Positions 11,511 through 22,535 of a DNA stretch of 64,000 nt are shown here, in pieces. A program made the translations under genes and the position numbers. Position 1 is the stretch's first letter, and each line of letters opens with the position of its first letter. The DNA comes from Prorocentrum cordatum (lineage: Eukaryota; Sar; Dinophyceae; Prorocentrales; Prorocentraceae): positions 296,650-360,649 of the forward strand of contig CAUYUJ010014756.1 of the NCBI GenBank assembly GCA_963575745.1, read 5' to 3'. Under the pieces are notes generated by a model. The model did not search any database and was not told the DNA's origin. It saw only the letters and a program-made list of their open reading frames with translations.

Positions 11511-12190
11511 GCTTCGGATAGACCGTTGTGGACGCGCCGACGACACCGAGGACGGCGATGGCGAGGAGTGAACCCTCGCGGCCATGATCCGCGATCCTCT
11601 ACGCTCCGCCCCGTCGCGCGCTTCTTCCCCCAGTAGGGTACACGTGCTTCCTTTGCTCCACCAAGTGGCATGGGAAACCGCATGGGCTTCACTGATTGCG
11701 CCGGAGCGCAGGGGGACGGCCAAACTACTGCTCGAGTCTACACTTCACATGGCAACACAGACGAGGCGGAAACCAAAATCATTATGGCACACTCGTCACA
11801 TTGCAAAGCAGGGGGCGCGAAGAAAAAATATGAGCGTACTCGATTCTTTACGTGGGAATGCAGATTGGGCGGAAACAAATGTTAGTCCGCTATGTTCGTC
11901 ACGTGACAACGCAGAGGAGATGAGAACATATATTAATTCTGCTCTACTCGTCACGTTGCGGCGCAGAGGGGCGGAAGCAAATAGTATTATCTTCTACTCG
12001 CCACGTGACATTGCAGAGGGGACGGAACCTACTATGTTCGTTCGTCTGTCTCATTCGTCACAGGGCAACGCAGGGGAGCGGAGAAGACATTGTTCTATTC
12101 CATCCGTCACGTGGCGCGCAGCGAGGCGGAAACGACTTGTATCTTGCCGGATCCGTCACGTGGCCTCGCAGCTTGGGGCGGAAAGTGCGG

Positions 12191-13429
12191 TGCCAAACGA
12201 CGCGCGCACGCCCAGACGCCCGCCCATGCGCCAGCTCGGGAGCGGCAAAGAGGGGGATGATGACTAGGGGAGGGTGGATATCAGGGCGTGGGCCATGATA
12301 TTTCCTCAGATTTCATTTGTGCCTCTTCTTATTTCGTTACGTCCCTGGCCCCCCTTGGGCCGCGCACATGCCGCTGCCCTCTTGGGCGCCCGCCCGCCCG
12401 CACCCACGCACGCGCGCGCGCCCGCCGTGGCTCTAGGGCTGGTGGCAGGCGTCCGAGGTCCGAAGGCTCCGAGGCCTGCAGAAATCAGGGCTCTCCGCAC
12501 CTGGCTCCCGGCGTCCACGGACCCGTGTCGGCACATTCCTCACAACGGGTGCTTGGTCGTGTCTCAGTACCCATCGATCGTTGAGATTAGGTAGTTTGGG
12601 GATTCCCAGGTTCCAATGGTCCAGAGGCTTCACCTCTTCCGTCCTCCTTTTGGGGGGCGGACGGAACCCAATCTATTTTCAACGCCTTCCTACTTCATGT
12701 TTCTACCCACTTCTTCCGACCAATGGGTACTGCATACCCCGGGTTCTTCAGTCTTGTCCAGCAGCAATGCCCAGCAACGCCAAGCAATGCCAAGCACCCC
12801 CAAGCAATGCGCTTAGGCAATAGATGGGTTCCCCCTGCTTGGGATCGCGCCGGGTTCATTTTTAGCCCTGAAAATTCGACCCGCGCACTGAAGAGGCTTG
12901 ACCTTCAAGACAAAATGTTCAAGACCCGAGCGGACAGGGGATCCACTATGCGTCTAGAGCGTGCGCGTTTGGCACGTGCTTCACGCGTGCGTAAACATCC
13001 AAGCGGCGGATTCTTCACACGTAAAAATACGTGCGCGGAGGGGGATCGCTCTTGCTCGACTCGCCGCGGGCGCCGCAATCTTTGGCGGGCTCGCGCCTGA
13101 ACCAGAGCCGCGGCGGCTGGTCCCCTCACGACTGTTCCGCCAGATCGCCGCGATGCCAGGATGGTTTGACCAGACCGGTGCGAGGAGGAAGATCGTGCCG
13201 AGTCCGGCTGGCCGTTCGGCTTCGCGCTTTGCGGGGCGAGTCCGACCGTAGTGACGCAGACGATGGGGCACAGGACCTCCGACCAACAGCCATAACCAGA
13301 TACAAACGGTCTTTTTGCATCATGTTGCGCACGCAGCGGGCGCCGCAATCCCGCGACTTCGCGCGACCACTGAGCTCCCAGGGCTTCCTTTTTCCAGCCG
13401 CGCGGCCGAGGTCGCAGCCAGAGCGGCGC
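12191..13429. other. No recognised gene; single copy of repeat I at 12945-13045
   Basis: A GCAATGCCAAGCA short repeat occurs at 12766-12812. The ATGCGTCTAGAGCGTGCG...GTGCGCGGAGGG block at 12945-13045 belongs to the 8.4-8.7 kb repeat. Frames at 13030-13430 are not recognisable as protein. Confidence 0.45.
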
Positions 13430-14002
13430 GAGGAGGAGGAGGAAGAGGAGGAGGAGGAGGAGGAGGAGGAGGAGCACGGGAACGAGGGAGGATTAAGAGC
13501 AGGAGCAGGGAGCAGGCAGTCGAAGTGGGGCCCAGAAGCATGGAGAAAGAAGGAGGGAGGAAAATGAGGAGAAGGCGGAGGGGAGATGTGCGAAGCCTCG
13601 GCCCAGAGGATTTCGAACGGGAAGGGAGGAGTAGGAGGAAGAAGACAAGGAAGAGGAAGAGGAAGAGGAGGAGGGTGAGGAGGAGCGAAAGGAGGAGGAG
13701 GAAGAGGAGGAGGAGGAGGAGGAGGAGGAGCACGGGAACGAGGGAGGATTAAGAGCAGGAGCAGGGAGCAGGCAGTCGAACTGGGGCCCAGAAGCATGGA
13801 GAAAGAAGGAGGGAGGAGAATGAGGAGAAGGCGGAGGGGAGATGTGCGAAGCCTCGGCCCAGAGGATTTCGAATGGGAAGGGAGGAGTAGGAGGAAGAAG
13901 ACAAGGAAGAGGAAGAGGAAGAGGAGGAGGGTGAGGAGGAGCGAAAGGAGGAGGAAGAGGAGGAGGAGGAGGAGGAGGAGGAGGAGGAGGAGGAGGAGCA
14001 GC

Positions 14003-14043
<41 letters not shown>

Positions 14044-14155
14044 TGAAGGGGGAGAGGAGGAGGACGAGCACGAGGACGAAGAGGAATCTAAGAGGAGGAG
14101 GAGGAGGAGGAGGAGGAGGAGGAGGAGGAGGAGGAGGAGGAGGAGGCGAGGTGGA
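13430..14155. repeat. Purine array with a 256-bp tandem duplication
   Basis: GGA arrays flank a unit starting GCACGGGAACGAGGGAGGAT at 13474 that is repeated from 13730 (offset 256 bp) with very few differences through the shared GATGTGCGAAGCCTCGGCCC block. A CAG run (13998-14042) sits inside the later GGA array. Confidence 0.85.
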
Positions 14156-14856
14156 TTCACTGGTGCCTACGCGCACCTGATGAAAACCAATCAGCCTTAC
14201 TCATTGGCCTGGTTTTGCGGAATGGCATACTTTTCTTGCGGTTCCTGGTCCCGCTGGCTTCGGTTTCTGGGCCCCAGGGCGCTTCCCCGAGAGCCCGGAT
14301 CTTGCCCCCTGGTCCTGGAGCTTTTGGGCCCCCAGGGGCCGAGATCTGCCGCGCCGTGTCTCGTTGTGCCGTGGAGGGCAGAAGCTGCTGCACTGTTTTG
14401 TTGGCCGCGCTCGTTCGCGTTCCGAGGCGACGCTGCACGCGCGCAAAAGGTGCAGGGCGGCCGCGCCCTGGAAAAAGACCACACGAGCTCGGGGGGGCAG
14501 GGTCGGAAAGAGTCAACTAGACGTATGAGTGACCTTTCGCCGGAGTGACCTATGGTGCGGGCGCAGATGGGTCCCCAGCGCCCAGGTTTGGTCCCCCTCG
14601 GCCCCCAGAAAGCCGCGCACCGAAGGTCACTCTTACCCAGGGCCGCTCTTGCGTGTCGCCGAAGGAGGACCCCGCCAGTTCCTACAGTCAAGACGCTGAG
14701 ATCAGGACCGCTCTGGGATCAGGAGGAATTCGGGTTTTCGGGCCGTTTTTTTAATTGTGTCGTGGAGCCTGCTCATGGCCTGAGCCCTCCGTGGCCAGAA
14801 AGGCCCCTTCGCTCCTTGTTGCACTTCCTTTTTATGGCAGCACGACGACTGTAGCC
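14156..14856. other. No gene recognised
   Basis: GC-rich; contains GGGGCCCCC-type blocks and a GAGATCAGGACCGCTCTGGG segment related to position 500. Candidate frames on both strands have no recognisable motif. Confidence 0.4.
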
Positions 14857-15014
14857 TTGCATCGGGCATGTCCCCCTACAGGAGATATATTCAAAAATAG
14901 TCTAGAAATAGTTCGAAGACGATTGTTCGGTTATGTTTTGACTATTGTTGGGCATTTTCTTGATTGTTAAAATTTCGACCAAGATCCGCCTGTAGGGGGA
15001 TACGCCCGACCTAA
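14857..15014. mobile_element. MITE-like element, family C, copy 2, with 8-bp target duplication
   Basis: Left end TTGCATCGGGCATGTCCCCC and reverse-complemented right end TTAGGTCGGGCGTATCCCCC are inverted repeats continuing into CTACAGG. It is flanked by CTGTAGCC (14849-14856) and CCGTAGCC (15015-15022), an 8-bp target duplication with one mismatch. The length of the duplication is typical of hAT-type transposons. Confidence 0.75.
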
Positions 15015-15179
15015 CCGTAGCCCCAACGGGTGCGGCTCCCCGAGCTCGGGCTCCCCCAGCTGACGGCTGGCACGCCAGCCGGCAGCGAGCGCGTTCCGCG
15101 CACGACCACCCGCCCGCCCCCACCCGGCGCACGGCCGGCCACGCCACCCTTCTGGGGCGCAGGCGGGGGGGGGGTGGCC

Positions 15180-15376
15180 CAGGCCCAGAGACCCGACGCT
15201 CCAAACAAATTTGAGCGGCAGGCTTTTCGCCGTGTTAGGCCTCTGGGGGCCCTCGCCGGGCCTCGGAAGCGTGAAAAACGACTCGGGACGAAAAGCCGGC
15301 CCTGGGGAAGTGGTCCAGACTTCCGGGGCCTACGCATCGAAAAAATTGGAGCAGCCGGGTGTTTTGGGGTATGGGC
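15180..15376. mobile_element. Family F repeat, diverged copy
   Basis: Contains the family core in order: GGCCTCTGGGGGCCC, GGGCCTCGG, ACGACTCGGGA, then GTGGTCCAGACTTCC. Ends are decayed. Better copies lie at 48956 and 58470. Confidence 0.5.
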
Positions 15377-15740
15377 GGGGGGGAGCATCGGCCCCCAAGC
15401 GCCCACTCAGCGCCCATCGGGGCGCCACCACCCAGCCCAGAAGCGTGCCGCTTCGCTACATCGAGGGCCCATCGCCGATCAATTGGCAATGTATAGCCGC
15501 CTCCAACCCAACGGGTTCCCCCCTGAGCCTGTCCTCCTCTGTCGCCCCCACTCAGAACCCTTTGCCTTTGTGCCCAGCAGAGCCGCCAGTGTCCAGCATT
15601 CAGTAAACAGTGGTTGTGGAAGTCTGGGCCCCTCGATCGCAGGCCCGGGAGGGTAATAACAAGACGGACGGGGGAGGAGGGGTCAGGAGGGTTGGGACGG
15701 AGTAAAAGGAGGAGGAAGTGCTAGACGACGCGGCCAATGG
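15377..15740. other. No gene recognised
   Basis: The plus-strand frame through 15400-15600 is open and fairly ordinary in composition but shows no known motif and ends in GGA sequence. Confidence 0.35.
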
Positions 15741-16170
15741 ACCAGAGTCAGGGCGACGCAAAATGAGGAAGAGGAGGAGGGATGAAAAGGAGGAGGAGGA
15801 GGCGGAGGAGGAGGAGGAGGAGGAGCAGCAGCAGCAGCAGCAGGAGGAGGAGGAGGAGGAGATGGAGGAGGAGGAGGAAGGAGGAGAGAAGGAGGAGGGG
15901 GAGGGGGAGGAGGAGGAGGGAGGGAGGAGGAGGGAGGGAGGAGGAGGAGGAGGAGGAGGAGGAGTGAGGAGGGAGGGAGGAGGAGGAGAGGAGGAGGAGG
16001 AGGGGGAGGGAGGGGGAGGGAGGGAGAGGAGGAGGAGGAGGAGGAGGCGGAGGAGCACAACGAGGAGGAGCACAAGGAGGAGGAGGAGGAGGAAGAGGAG
16101 GAGGAGGAGGGGGAGGAGGAGGAAGGAGAGGAACAGGAGGAGGGGGCGCAGGAGGAGCAGGAGGGAGAGG
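15741..16170. repeat. GGA array with a short CAG run
   Basis: About 430 bp of GGA/GGG/GAG units, with CAGCAGCAG at 15823-15843. Confidence 0.9.
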
Positions 16171-16593
16171 GCGAGGGACACCTCAGACCCGCGCGGGGGA
16201 GCGGGCGCGGTGCGCGAGCACGACGAGCGCGGACGAGCGCGGCGGCGGAGCCCAGCAGGCTCGGCCAGGCCGCCGCCGGCGCGGCCACGGCGCTCGGCGA
16301 GGCGGGAAGGCGCGCGGCGGCCCGGGCCTCGGCGCCCCGCCTCGGGCCGCGCCCTCGCCGCCGCTGGCGGTGTCGCCGGAACGGCAGGCCTTCTGGCGGG
16401 CTGCGGGAACGACGGGGCACGCAGGGGAATGTGCTCGGCGGCTGAAGAGGCCCCCAAGATCGTCCCAAGACGGCCCAAGATGCTCCGAGGGTGCCCCGAA
16501 ACGGCTCCGGAGGGCCTCCTAGACGGCCCAAGAGGCCTCCCAGACGGCCCAAGGAGCCCCCAAGACGGCTCCAAGAGGGAGCCCAGACCAAGA
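16171..16593. other. GC-rich stretch, then CAAGACGGCCC short repeat at 16440-16600
   Basis: 16171-16440 is extremely GC-rich with no gene recognised. 16440-16600 is the complement of the CTTGGGGCC minisatellite seen at 5.1-5.8 kb. Confidence 0.5.
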
Positions 16594-16894
16594 TCGGCGG
16601 CGAGCGAGGGGTGGAAGTGAGCAGGAGAAGCCCCTCTCAGAAGGCGGCGGTGCTGCGCAGCAGCCCTCGCGCCTTCTGAGGAGGGTTCCCGCGTCTTCGG
16701 GAGAGGCTCAGAAAACGTGTCAGAAGTTCATCTCTCGTGGACAGCGCCCGCAGTGACACCGACGGATAATATTGTCCGAAATGGGCATGAACCGATAGCG
16801 GCCGTCGTCCTCGTCCTCTCCGCCCCAACTTAGGACCTCCGAGCCTTCTGAGAAGGCCCGCCACTTTTCGCTTCCCCCACCGCGGGCTCGCTGC
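16594..16894. mobile_element. MITE-like element, family D, copy 2 (internally expanded)
   Basis: Left TCGGCGGCGAGCGAGGGGTG. On the right, CCTTCTGAGAAGGCCCGCCA precedes the decayed end TTCCCCCACCGCGGGCTCGC. About 100 bp of unrelated sequence in the centre (16715-16830) makes this copy longer than the other three. Confidence 0.55.
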
Positions 16895-17509
16895 CTACTC
16901 GCCGGAGCCTGCAGAGGGGCGCCCCCAGAGAGGGCCCTGCCTCCGAGGGTCTGAGGGCCCAGGCTTCTTCGCTGCCTTCGGCCTCCGGGAGCCCTTGCCG
17001 GGCCTCGGGGGCCTCAAACGGCGACTCGGGATGAAAGGCTCGTCCCCGGCAGGGGGTCCAGTCCTCGGTAGGCCTTCACGTCATGACCGTGTTTCCGATA
17101 CCGTTTCGGTTGTTCTGTCGTATGTGTATTGGGCCGTTTCTGGCGCCTTTTCACGCTGCTGGCGCCCCTGCTTTACCGTGCTCGTTTCCCCTGGTGAAGG
17201 CCCAGTCCAGATCACAGTTTCATCCCAGGTCCGAACCGTTCCCGAGCGTCCTTCGGAGCCCGGGAGCGCCCAGGCCGCCTTGGTCAGGTGAACCGCGTTT
17301 TACCGTTTCGATGCACATGTTTCTTTCCGCGTTCAGGATATTGAGGCATCTTGGGGTTGAAAACATCTTTGCACACAAAAAAAATGTGACCCGCAAGCAA
17401 CGAGACGGCTTTACTCGGGGCCCCCCATGAGCAGGCCCACAGGTCGCTGGTCGTTCAGAGGGGCGCTTTCAAAACGTGGTGAAAATGAAGGCTGTTAGGA
17501 TTTATGGAG
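16895..17509. other. Family F core fragment at 16975-17060; otherwise nothing recognised
   Basis: CCTTGCCGGGCCTCGGGGGC followed by CGACTCGGGATGAAA is the core of family F without its ends. Downstream there is a run of short GTTTCG/TTTTACCG motifs (17085-17310) and no known gene. Confidence 0.45.
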
Positions 17510-17639
17510 CCTGGCATCGCTCGGACGTGTGCGTTTTTTCCTCGGCGAGGACCATCGAGGAGCATCCTTGATCATTTGGAGAAAAACCACGCACGAAACC
17601 GAAAAAAAACAGGGAATGGACGTCCGAGCGATGGCGAGG
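17510..17639. mobile_element. MITE-like element, family B, copy 3
   Basis: Left CCTGGCATCGCTCGGACGTG and right GGACGTCCGAGCGATGGCGA, about 18 bp of near-perfect inverted repeat enclosing about 130 bp. The centre (GATCATTTGG, CGCACGAAACCGAAAAAA) is almost identical to the 35391 copy. Confidence 0.8.
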
Positions 17640-17829
17640 GAGGGGAGTCCGCGTTGTCTAACCGATCCCCATCCCCACTGGGCCATGGCATCTCAGCCCG
17701 CTCAGTCCATCATCCTAGGTGGGGGTAGGCCCCGCGATACCCGGAACAACCAGCACATGTGATCCCAGGTCGAGGGTCCACAGGCCCCCCCACCCAGATG
17801 GGAGTTCCACAGGCCCCCCCCAGATGGGA

Positions 17830-17950
17830 AGGGGGGACGAAGACGCCGACACCGAGGCCGCCGCCGACGCCGACGTCGACAGCGACGCCGACGACCCGAC
17901 GACGACGCCGACGCCGACGCCAACGCAAACAAAGACGCCGACGCCGACAC

Positions 17951-18017
<67 letters not shown>

Positions 18018-18391
18018 AACTTCGACGCTGATGCAGTTGCCGACGCCGACGCCGCTGCCGCCGACGCCGACGCCGACGCAGACAACGACGCGGACGACAG
18101 ACGGTGGACGACGACCGACGTACGACGGACGACGGACGACGGACGGCGGACGACGGACGACGGACGACGGACGACGACGACGACGACGACGACGCCGACG
18201 ACGACAACGACGACGACGACGCCGGCGAGGACGACGCCGACGACGACGACGACAACGACACCGACGCCGACGCCGACGCCGACTCCGACGCCGACGCCGA
18301 CGCCGACGCCATCGCCGACGCCGACGCCAACGCTGACGCCGACGCCGACGACGACGCCGCCGCCGACGACGACGACGCCGACGTTGCCGAC

Positions 18392-18423
<32 letters not shown>

Positions 18424-18445
18424 CGACGACGACGCAGCCGCCGGC

Positions 18446-18479
<34 letters not shown>

Positions 18480-18500
18480 TACGACATACGACGTACGACG

Positions 18501-18541
<41 letters not shown>

Positions 18542-18545
18542 ATCA
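17830..18545. repeat. GAC/GCC trinucleotide array
   Basis: About 700 bp of GAC units mixed with GCC, ACG and GGACGACG variants. The Asp/Ala and Thr/Pro frames are artefacts. Confidence 0.9.
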
Positions 18546-18736
18546 CCTCACACCCACAGGGGCAGAGGGGGTGCACTGGCACCCTCCACGCCACGACCAC
18601 GGGGGCAAGGGGGGGAATTCCCATTCGCGAGGCTTTCGCGAGGCTCACGGGCAAACCGATCCCTTGCGCGGGGGGCTTGATCCCATATGCACTCGGGAGG
18701 AGGGGGGGCAACCTTGGATCATACGTATATCTCTAT

Positions 18737-18770
18737 ATATACACATACATACATACATACATACATACAT

Positions 18771-18817
<47 letters not shown>

Positions 18818-18858
18818 TACATACCTATATATATATATATATATATATATACCCACCT
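18737..18858. repeat. Compound microsatellite CATA - CAGA - CATA - TA
   Basis: Consecutive CATA units, then CAGA units, then a TA run ending at 18850. The flanking CCCACCTAGGTGGG is a palindrome at 18852-18865. Confidence 0.9.
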
Positions 18859-18865
18859 AGGTGGG

Positions 18866-19929
18866 TAAGTCGTGGGGCCAAGGCGACGCCAGGGGTTATA
18901 GGGATCGGTTAAACGATGCTCAGGGAGTTGGGGCGAGAGGGTGTAATGCAGCACTGTTGATACATATTCGGTTTACTCTGGTTCTTCTCCGCGTCCTGTT
19001 CCTCCCCCATCGCCTTCATAATCTTCATCGCAATCGTTTGTGTAATCACAAATCCCAATCTCATCGTCATGCTTATTATCCCTCTGCCCTCTTTCCTTTC
19101 CTCCACCCTATCCTTCATGCTCCCTTCTCCCCCCCCTCCCTCAGTTCTCCATACTTCTCATCCCCGCCCGCATAGCTAAACTGATTGGACTGAGTCGAGT
19201 GGGAGTATGGCAAGCTGCCTCGAGGGCAAGTAGTTCGAGCTGGGCCACACTGTACCTTTGCAAGAAAGCTTCCTGCACGATGCACTACCTTAAGGAGGTC
19301 TTCGGATGAAGTGCGGCTCGGGCGAGACAAACGAAGACCCTTGATCCAAGTCAGGTCCAGTCGGGTCGAGCCGACGCAGACCCAGGCTGTCATAGTTGGA
19401 CTGAAAACGAGCTGGTCTGATAGACACACCCACGCTAAGACCACTTCGGTGGTCTATCCTATACTGTTTCAAAATCAAGTCATGCCTTGTTAATGATCCG
19501 CGTCTGCTCTACCGCCGTCGCCCTTCCTCTGCTCGAAGTGTCCCTGCCCGCTCCTGCGGTGGCGCAGTGCTCCTGCTCGACCCGCTCCCCAGCCCTCGTC
19601 GCCATCATCCTCCGAAGTGTGTGTGGGGTTCCGGAGTGTGCAGGATACACGAGGGGAATCCAGACTCTCTTCTCGCCTCCGCCCCGAGTGCACGGTACAT
19701 GTTTTGCCCGCGGGCCCGGCGAGCGCGCGGGCTGGTCAAGTAGCTGAGAAGCGCCGAGCGCTTGATTGGGCCCATCGACAGGCAGGAAAGAGCAGGGCGG
19801 TGCGGCCGCGGGGGAGGAGGGGGCAGGGGAGGGGCGGGGTCAGGCCGCGCAGGCCTTCGCCAGCGGGCTGCGCCCAGGGGCGCGACGAAGTCGCAGGCAA
19901 GGGGCCAGGAGCGCCCTGAGGAGGGGGCG
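18866..19929. other. No gene recognised
   Basis: Pyrimidine-rich at 19000-19160, then ordinary composition with no motif. A GGCGGGGTC-rich segment (19790-19925) precedes the decayed LINE. The LINE frame is formally open upstream to 19762, but the translated upstream part does not resemble LINE protein. Confidence 0.4.
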
Positions 19930-21560
19930 CAGTCGGACTTGATGGATGCCTTGCCGAAGTTTATCGCGACCTCCCATTTGTCCTCACTACGTCGTTTTGG
20001 AAGCATTTTTTCTTCACGCCTTTCAAGCTTGAGTTCAGAGGACATGCCGCACTGGCGGGTCGTCGAATACGCGGGCTCACCCAAAAGGCATACCTCGGAC
20101 AGCTTCGACCTCTTCAGGTTGCTCTCGCAGCTGGATTGCCTGCAGAAGTGGTTCACACGTAGTCTTGTTCGTGTTATTCGCCCTCTGGTGCCAAAATCCC
20201 GCGTCTTCAGCATTGGCTTCAAGCGGGGCTTCTGCAGCGACGACATCATCTCTGTTTTACGCCAGTGTGTCTGCTCAGCCCACAAATGGGGCCGACAGTT
20301 GTTGGTAGGGGCGCAGGATGTGGCTTTTGCATTTGATTCCATTGACCATCAAGTATTGAAAGATGCCATGTTGAAACGAGGTGTGCATCCAACTATTGTT
20401 CGTAGTTTTCTCCGCGAGTTGTCGGGACTCACTGCCCGGCTGCGCGTAGTAGGGGCCAGAAGTACAGAGCCGTTCGATCTCCAACGGGGTGGGAAACAGG
20501 GCGCCCCTGACACGCCTGACGAGTTTAATTTGTTGTTAAAGTATGTGTTGGAGCCTTTGGTGGAGGATTGGCATCGACGAGGCCTTGGGTATTCTCCCGG
20601 ATACGTTGTACCTCTGATATCCCACATGATTTTTGTTGACAGCCTATTCTCATTTGCATCAGGATTGGAACAGTACCGCCAGATGACCGCCTAGCTGACT
20701 CGCGCCGTGTGTCTGCACAAATTGGATTGGAAGCGTGATTCCCTGGAGTTCATGTGCGTCGACGGCCTTGCCACGGAAAATATCGACACACTGGCAGTCG
20801 GTGCAGCAGGGCGGAATGGCACGCCTGTCGTCTTCCGCCGCGTTTTCGAGATGGTGGTATTGGGCAACCTCGTGGACATCAAGGGCTCTGCTCGGCGTAG
20901 CCTGGATCACAGGTTCCTGAAGGCCGAGGGGTGCTATTGGGCGTCTTGGTCGATTGTCCTGCACAACACAGTCTTGCTTACGCAGGCCATCATGTCGAAT
21001 GAGGCGACCGCGAACGTCGTGTTGCTTTCGTGGTGGATTGCCAGCCGGCACAGCGCATCGCAATGGGATTGCTACTCCTGAACGGCACGGCTTCGGAACA
21101 AAACTTCGAGTGCATCTGCAACAACTTGGCCAAGATCATTGGTGCAGGTTGGCTCCCTCCACAGGTGTGTCATGACCCCGTGATTTGGCGTGAGCGCGAG
21201 CACAACCTAGTCGCTGACTTCCTGTTTAACTTCGCAACGGACTCCCAGGGATCGTGGAGCAAACACTTTGATGTCCCGTTTCCAGGCGTAGCCCTTGATA
21301 GTTGTAACTGCATTGTCCATTCAGATGGTGGCACCCGTGCTCAGAGCTGCTCCGCGACCGGCTGGGTGATCGAAGTAGGGCGCACCATCGAAGAAGCGTT
21401 GCATTTCAGGCCTCTCGCGATGTCGGGGCGATTTTTCGCCACGCCGATTTCGTCTTTCCAATCGGAGGCCCTTGCGCTTGAAGAGCGCACGCTTTTCTTG
21501 CTGAAGTTTCTGACGTGCTCACGCGGTGGCGCAAGCGGTACCAGAGACGCCCGCCTCTGA
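19930..21560 (+). pseudogene. Decayed LINE: reverse transcriptase plus RNase H remnant
   Basis: A 5'-truncated non-LTR retrotransposon. 19930-20691 is one frame with reverse transcriptase blocks in order: an LSQLDCLQKW segment before the fingers, GFKRGFCSDDIISVL, the first catalytic block as DVAFAFDSID, GGKQGAPDTPDEFNLLL in place of the usual G.(R/P)QG, and the active-site block as MIFVDSL. The last normally carries two adjacent Asp (FADD); here the second is Ser, so the enzyme should be inactive. An in-frame TAG (20692-20694) follows. The same frame continues to about 21080 with thumb-like sequence (LGNLVDIKGSARRSLDHRFL). After a frameshift between about 20990 and 21079, the next frame has the dinoflagellate-LINE-like REREHNLVADFLFNFATD and an RNase H start, CIVHSDGGTRAQS, then SEALALE. 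The RNase H is cut off before its last acidic residue. Identification as LINE is firm; clade is not. Confidence 0.85.
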
Positions 21561-21747
21561 GCAACGAGCGAATAGAGATTGACAGCTGGCCCCGGAGGGG
21601 CCCTAAGCTTTGCAAACAGAACAAAAAAAGTCGAGCGCACAACACGCCCGAAGCAACGAGCGGCCCCCGAGCCCGATTGCCCGGTCGCAGCCCCTGTCCA
21701 GTCACGCGCGCTCTTGACGGGCATATGTTCCACGACCACCACCGTAG
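21561..21747. other. Spacer between decayed LINE and GGA array
   Basis: May hold the LINE 3' remnant. Nothing is recognised. Confidence 0.4.
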
Positions 21748-22535
21748 GTAGGAGGAGGAGGAGGAGGAGGAGGAGGAGGAGGAGGAGGAGGAGGGGAGGA
21801 GGAGGAGGAGAGAGAGATGAGAGAGGAGGAGAGAGCAGAGAGAGAGAGGAGAGAGGAGAGAGGAGGAGAAAGGAGGAGGAGGAGGAGGAGGGGAGGAGGA
21901 GGAGGAGGGGGAAGGGGGAGGGGGAGGAGGAGGAGGAGAGGAGGAGGAGGAGGAGGAGGAGGAGGAGGAGGAGGAGGAGGAGGAGAGAGGAGGAGGAGGA
22001 GGAGGAGGAGGAGGAGGAGGAGGAGGAGGAGGAGGAGGAGGAGGGAGGAGGGAGGAGGAGGAGGAGGAGGAGGAGGAGGAGGAGGAGGAGGAGGGGAGGA
22101 GGAGGAGGAGGAGGAGGAGGAGGAGGAGGAGGAGGAGGAGGAGGAGGAGGAGGAGGAGGAGGAGGAGGAGGAGGAGGAGGAGGAGGAGGAGGAGGAGGAG
22201 GAGGAGGAGGAGGAGGAGGGGAGGAGGAGGAGGAGGAGGAGGAGGAGGAGGAGGAGGAGGAGGAGGAGGAGGAGGAGGAGGAGGAGGAGGAGGAAGAAGA
22301 AGAAGAAGAAGAAGAGGAGGAGGAGGAGGAGGAGGAGGAGGAGGAGGAGGAGGAGAGGGAGGAGGGAGGAGGGAGGAGGGAGGAGGGAGGAGGGAGGAGG
22401 GAGGAGGGAGGAGGGAGGAGGGAGGAAGAGAAGGGGGACGAGGAGGAGGAGGAGGAGGAACATGAAGAAGAGGAGGAGGGACGAGGAGGAGGAGGAGGAG
22501 GAGGAGGAGGGACGAGGAGGAGGAGAACGACTGTG
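21748..22535. repeat. Long GGA array
   Basis: Nearly 800 bp of GGA/GAG units, with an AGA run at 22293-22315 and GGAGGGA units at 22355-22425. It is purine-only over long stretches, so it is a candidate for triplex structure. Confidence 0.95.

Larger units (their letters stand above)
9265..12190. repeat. Dispersed-tandem minisatellite with CACGTGGCAACGCAGG core
   Basis: The core CACGTGGCAACGCAGGGGGG followed by CGGAAA recurs every 50-60 bp in three blocks (about 9275-9780, 9975-10650, 11660-12185). Spacers between cores are variable and AT-richer. The blocks are interrupted by family A copies at 9471 and 10781, a family C copy at 9803 and the 118-bp repeat at 11110-11500. Confidence 0.75.

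Noticed and set aside
17830-18545. Asp-rich secreted protein
   Set aside because: Pure GAC/GCC array; neighbouring frames give Thr/Pro and Arg runs of equal length.
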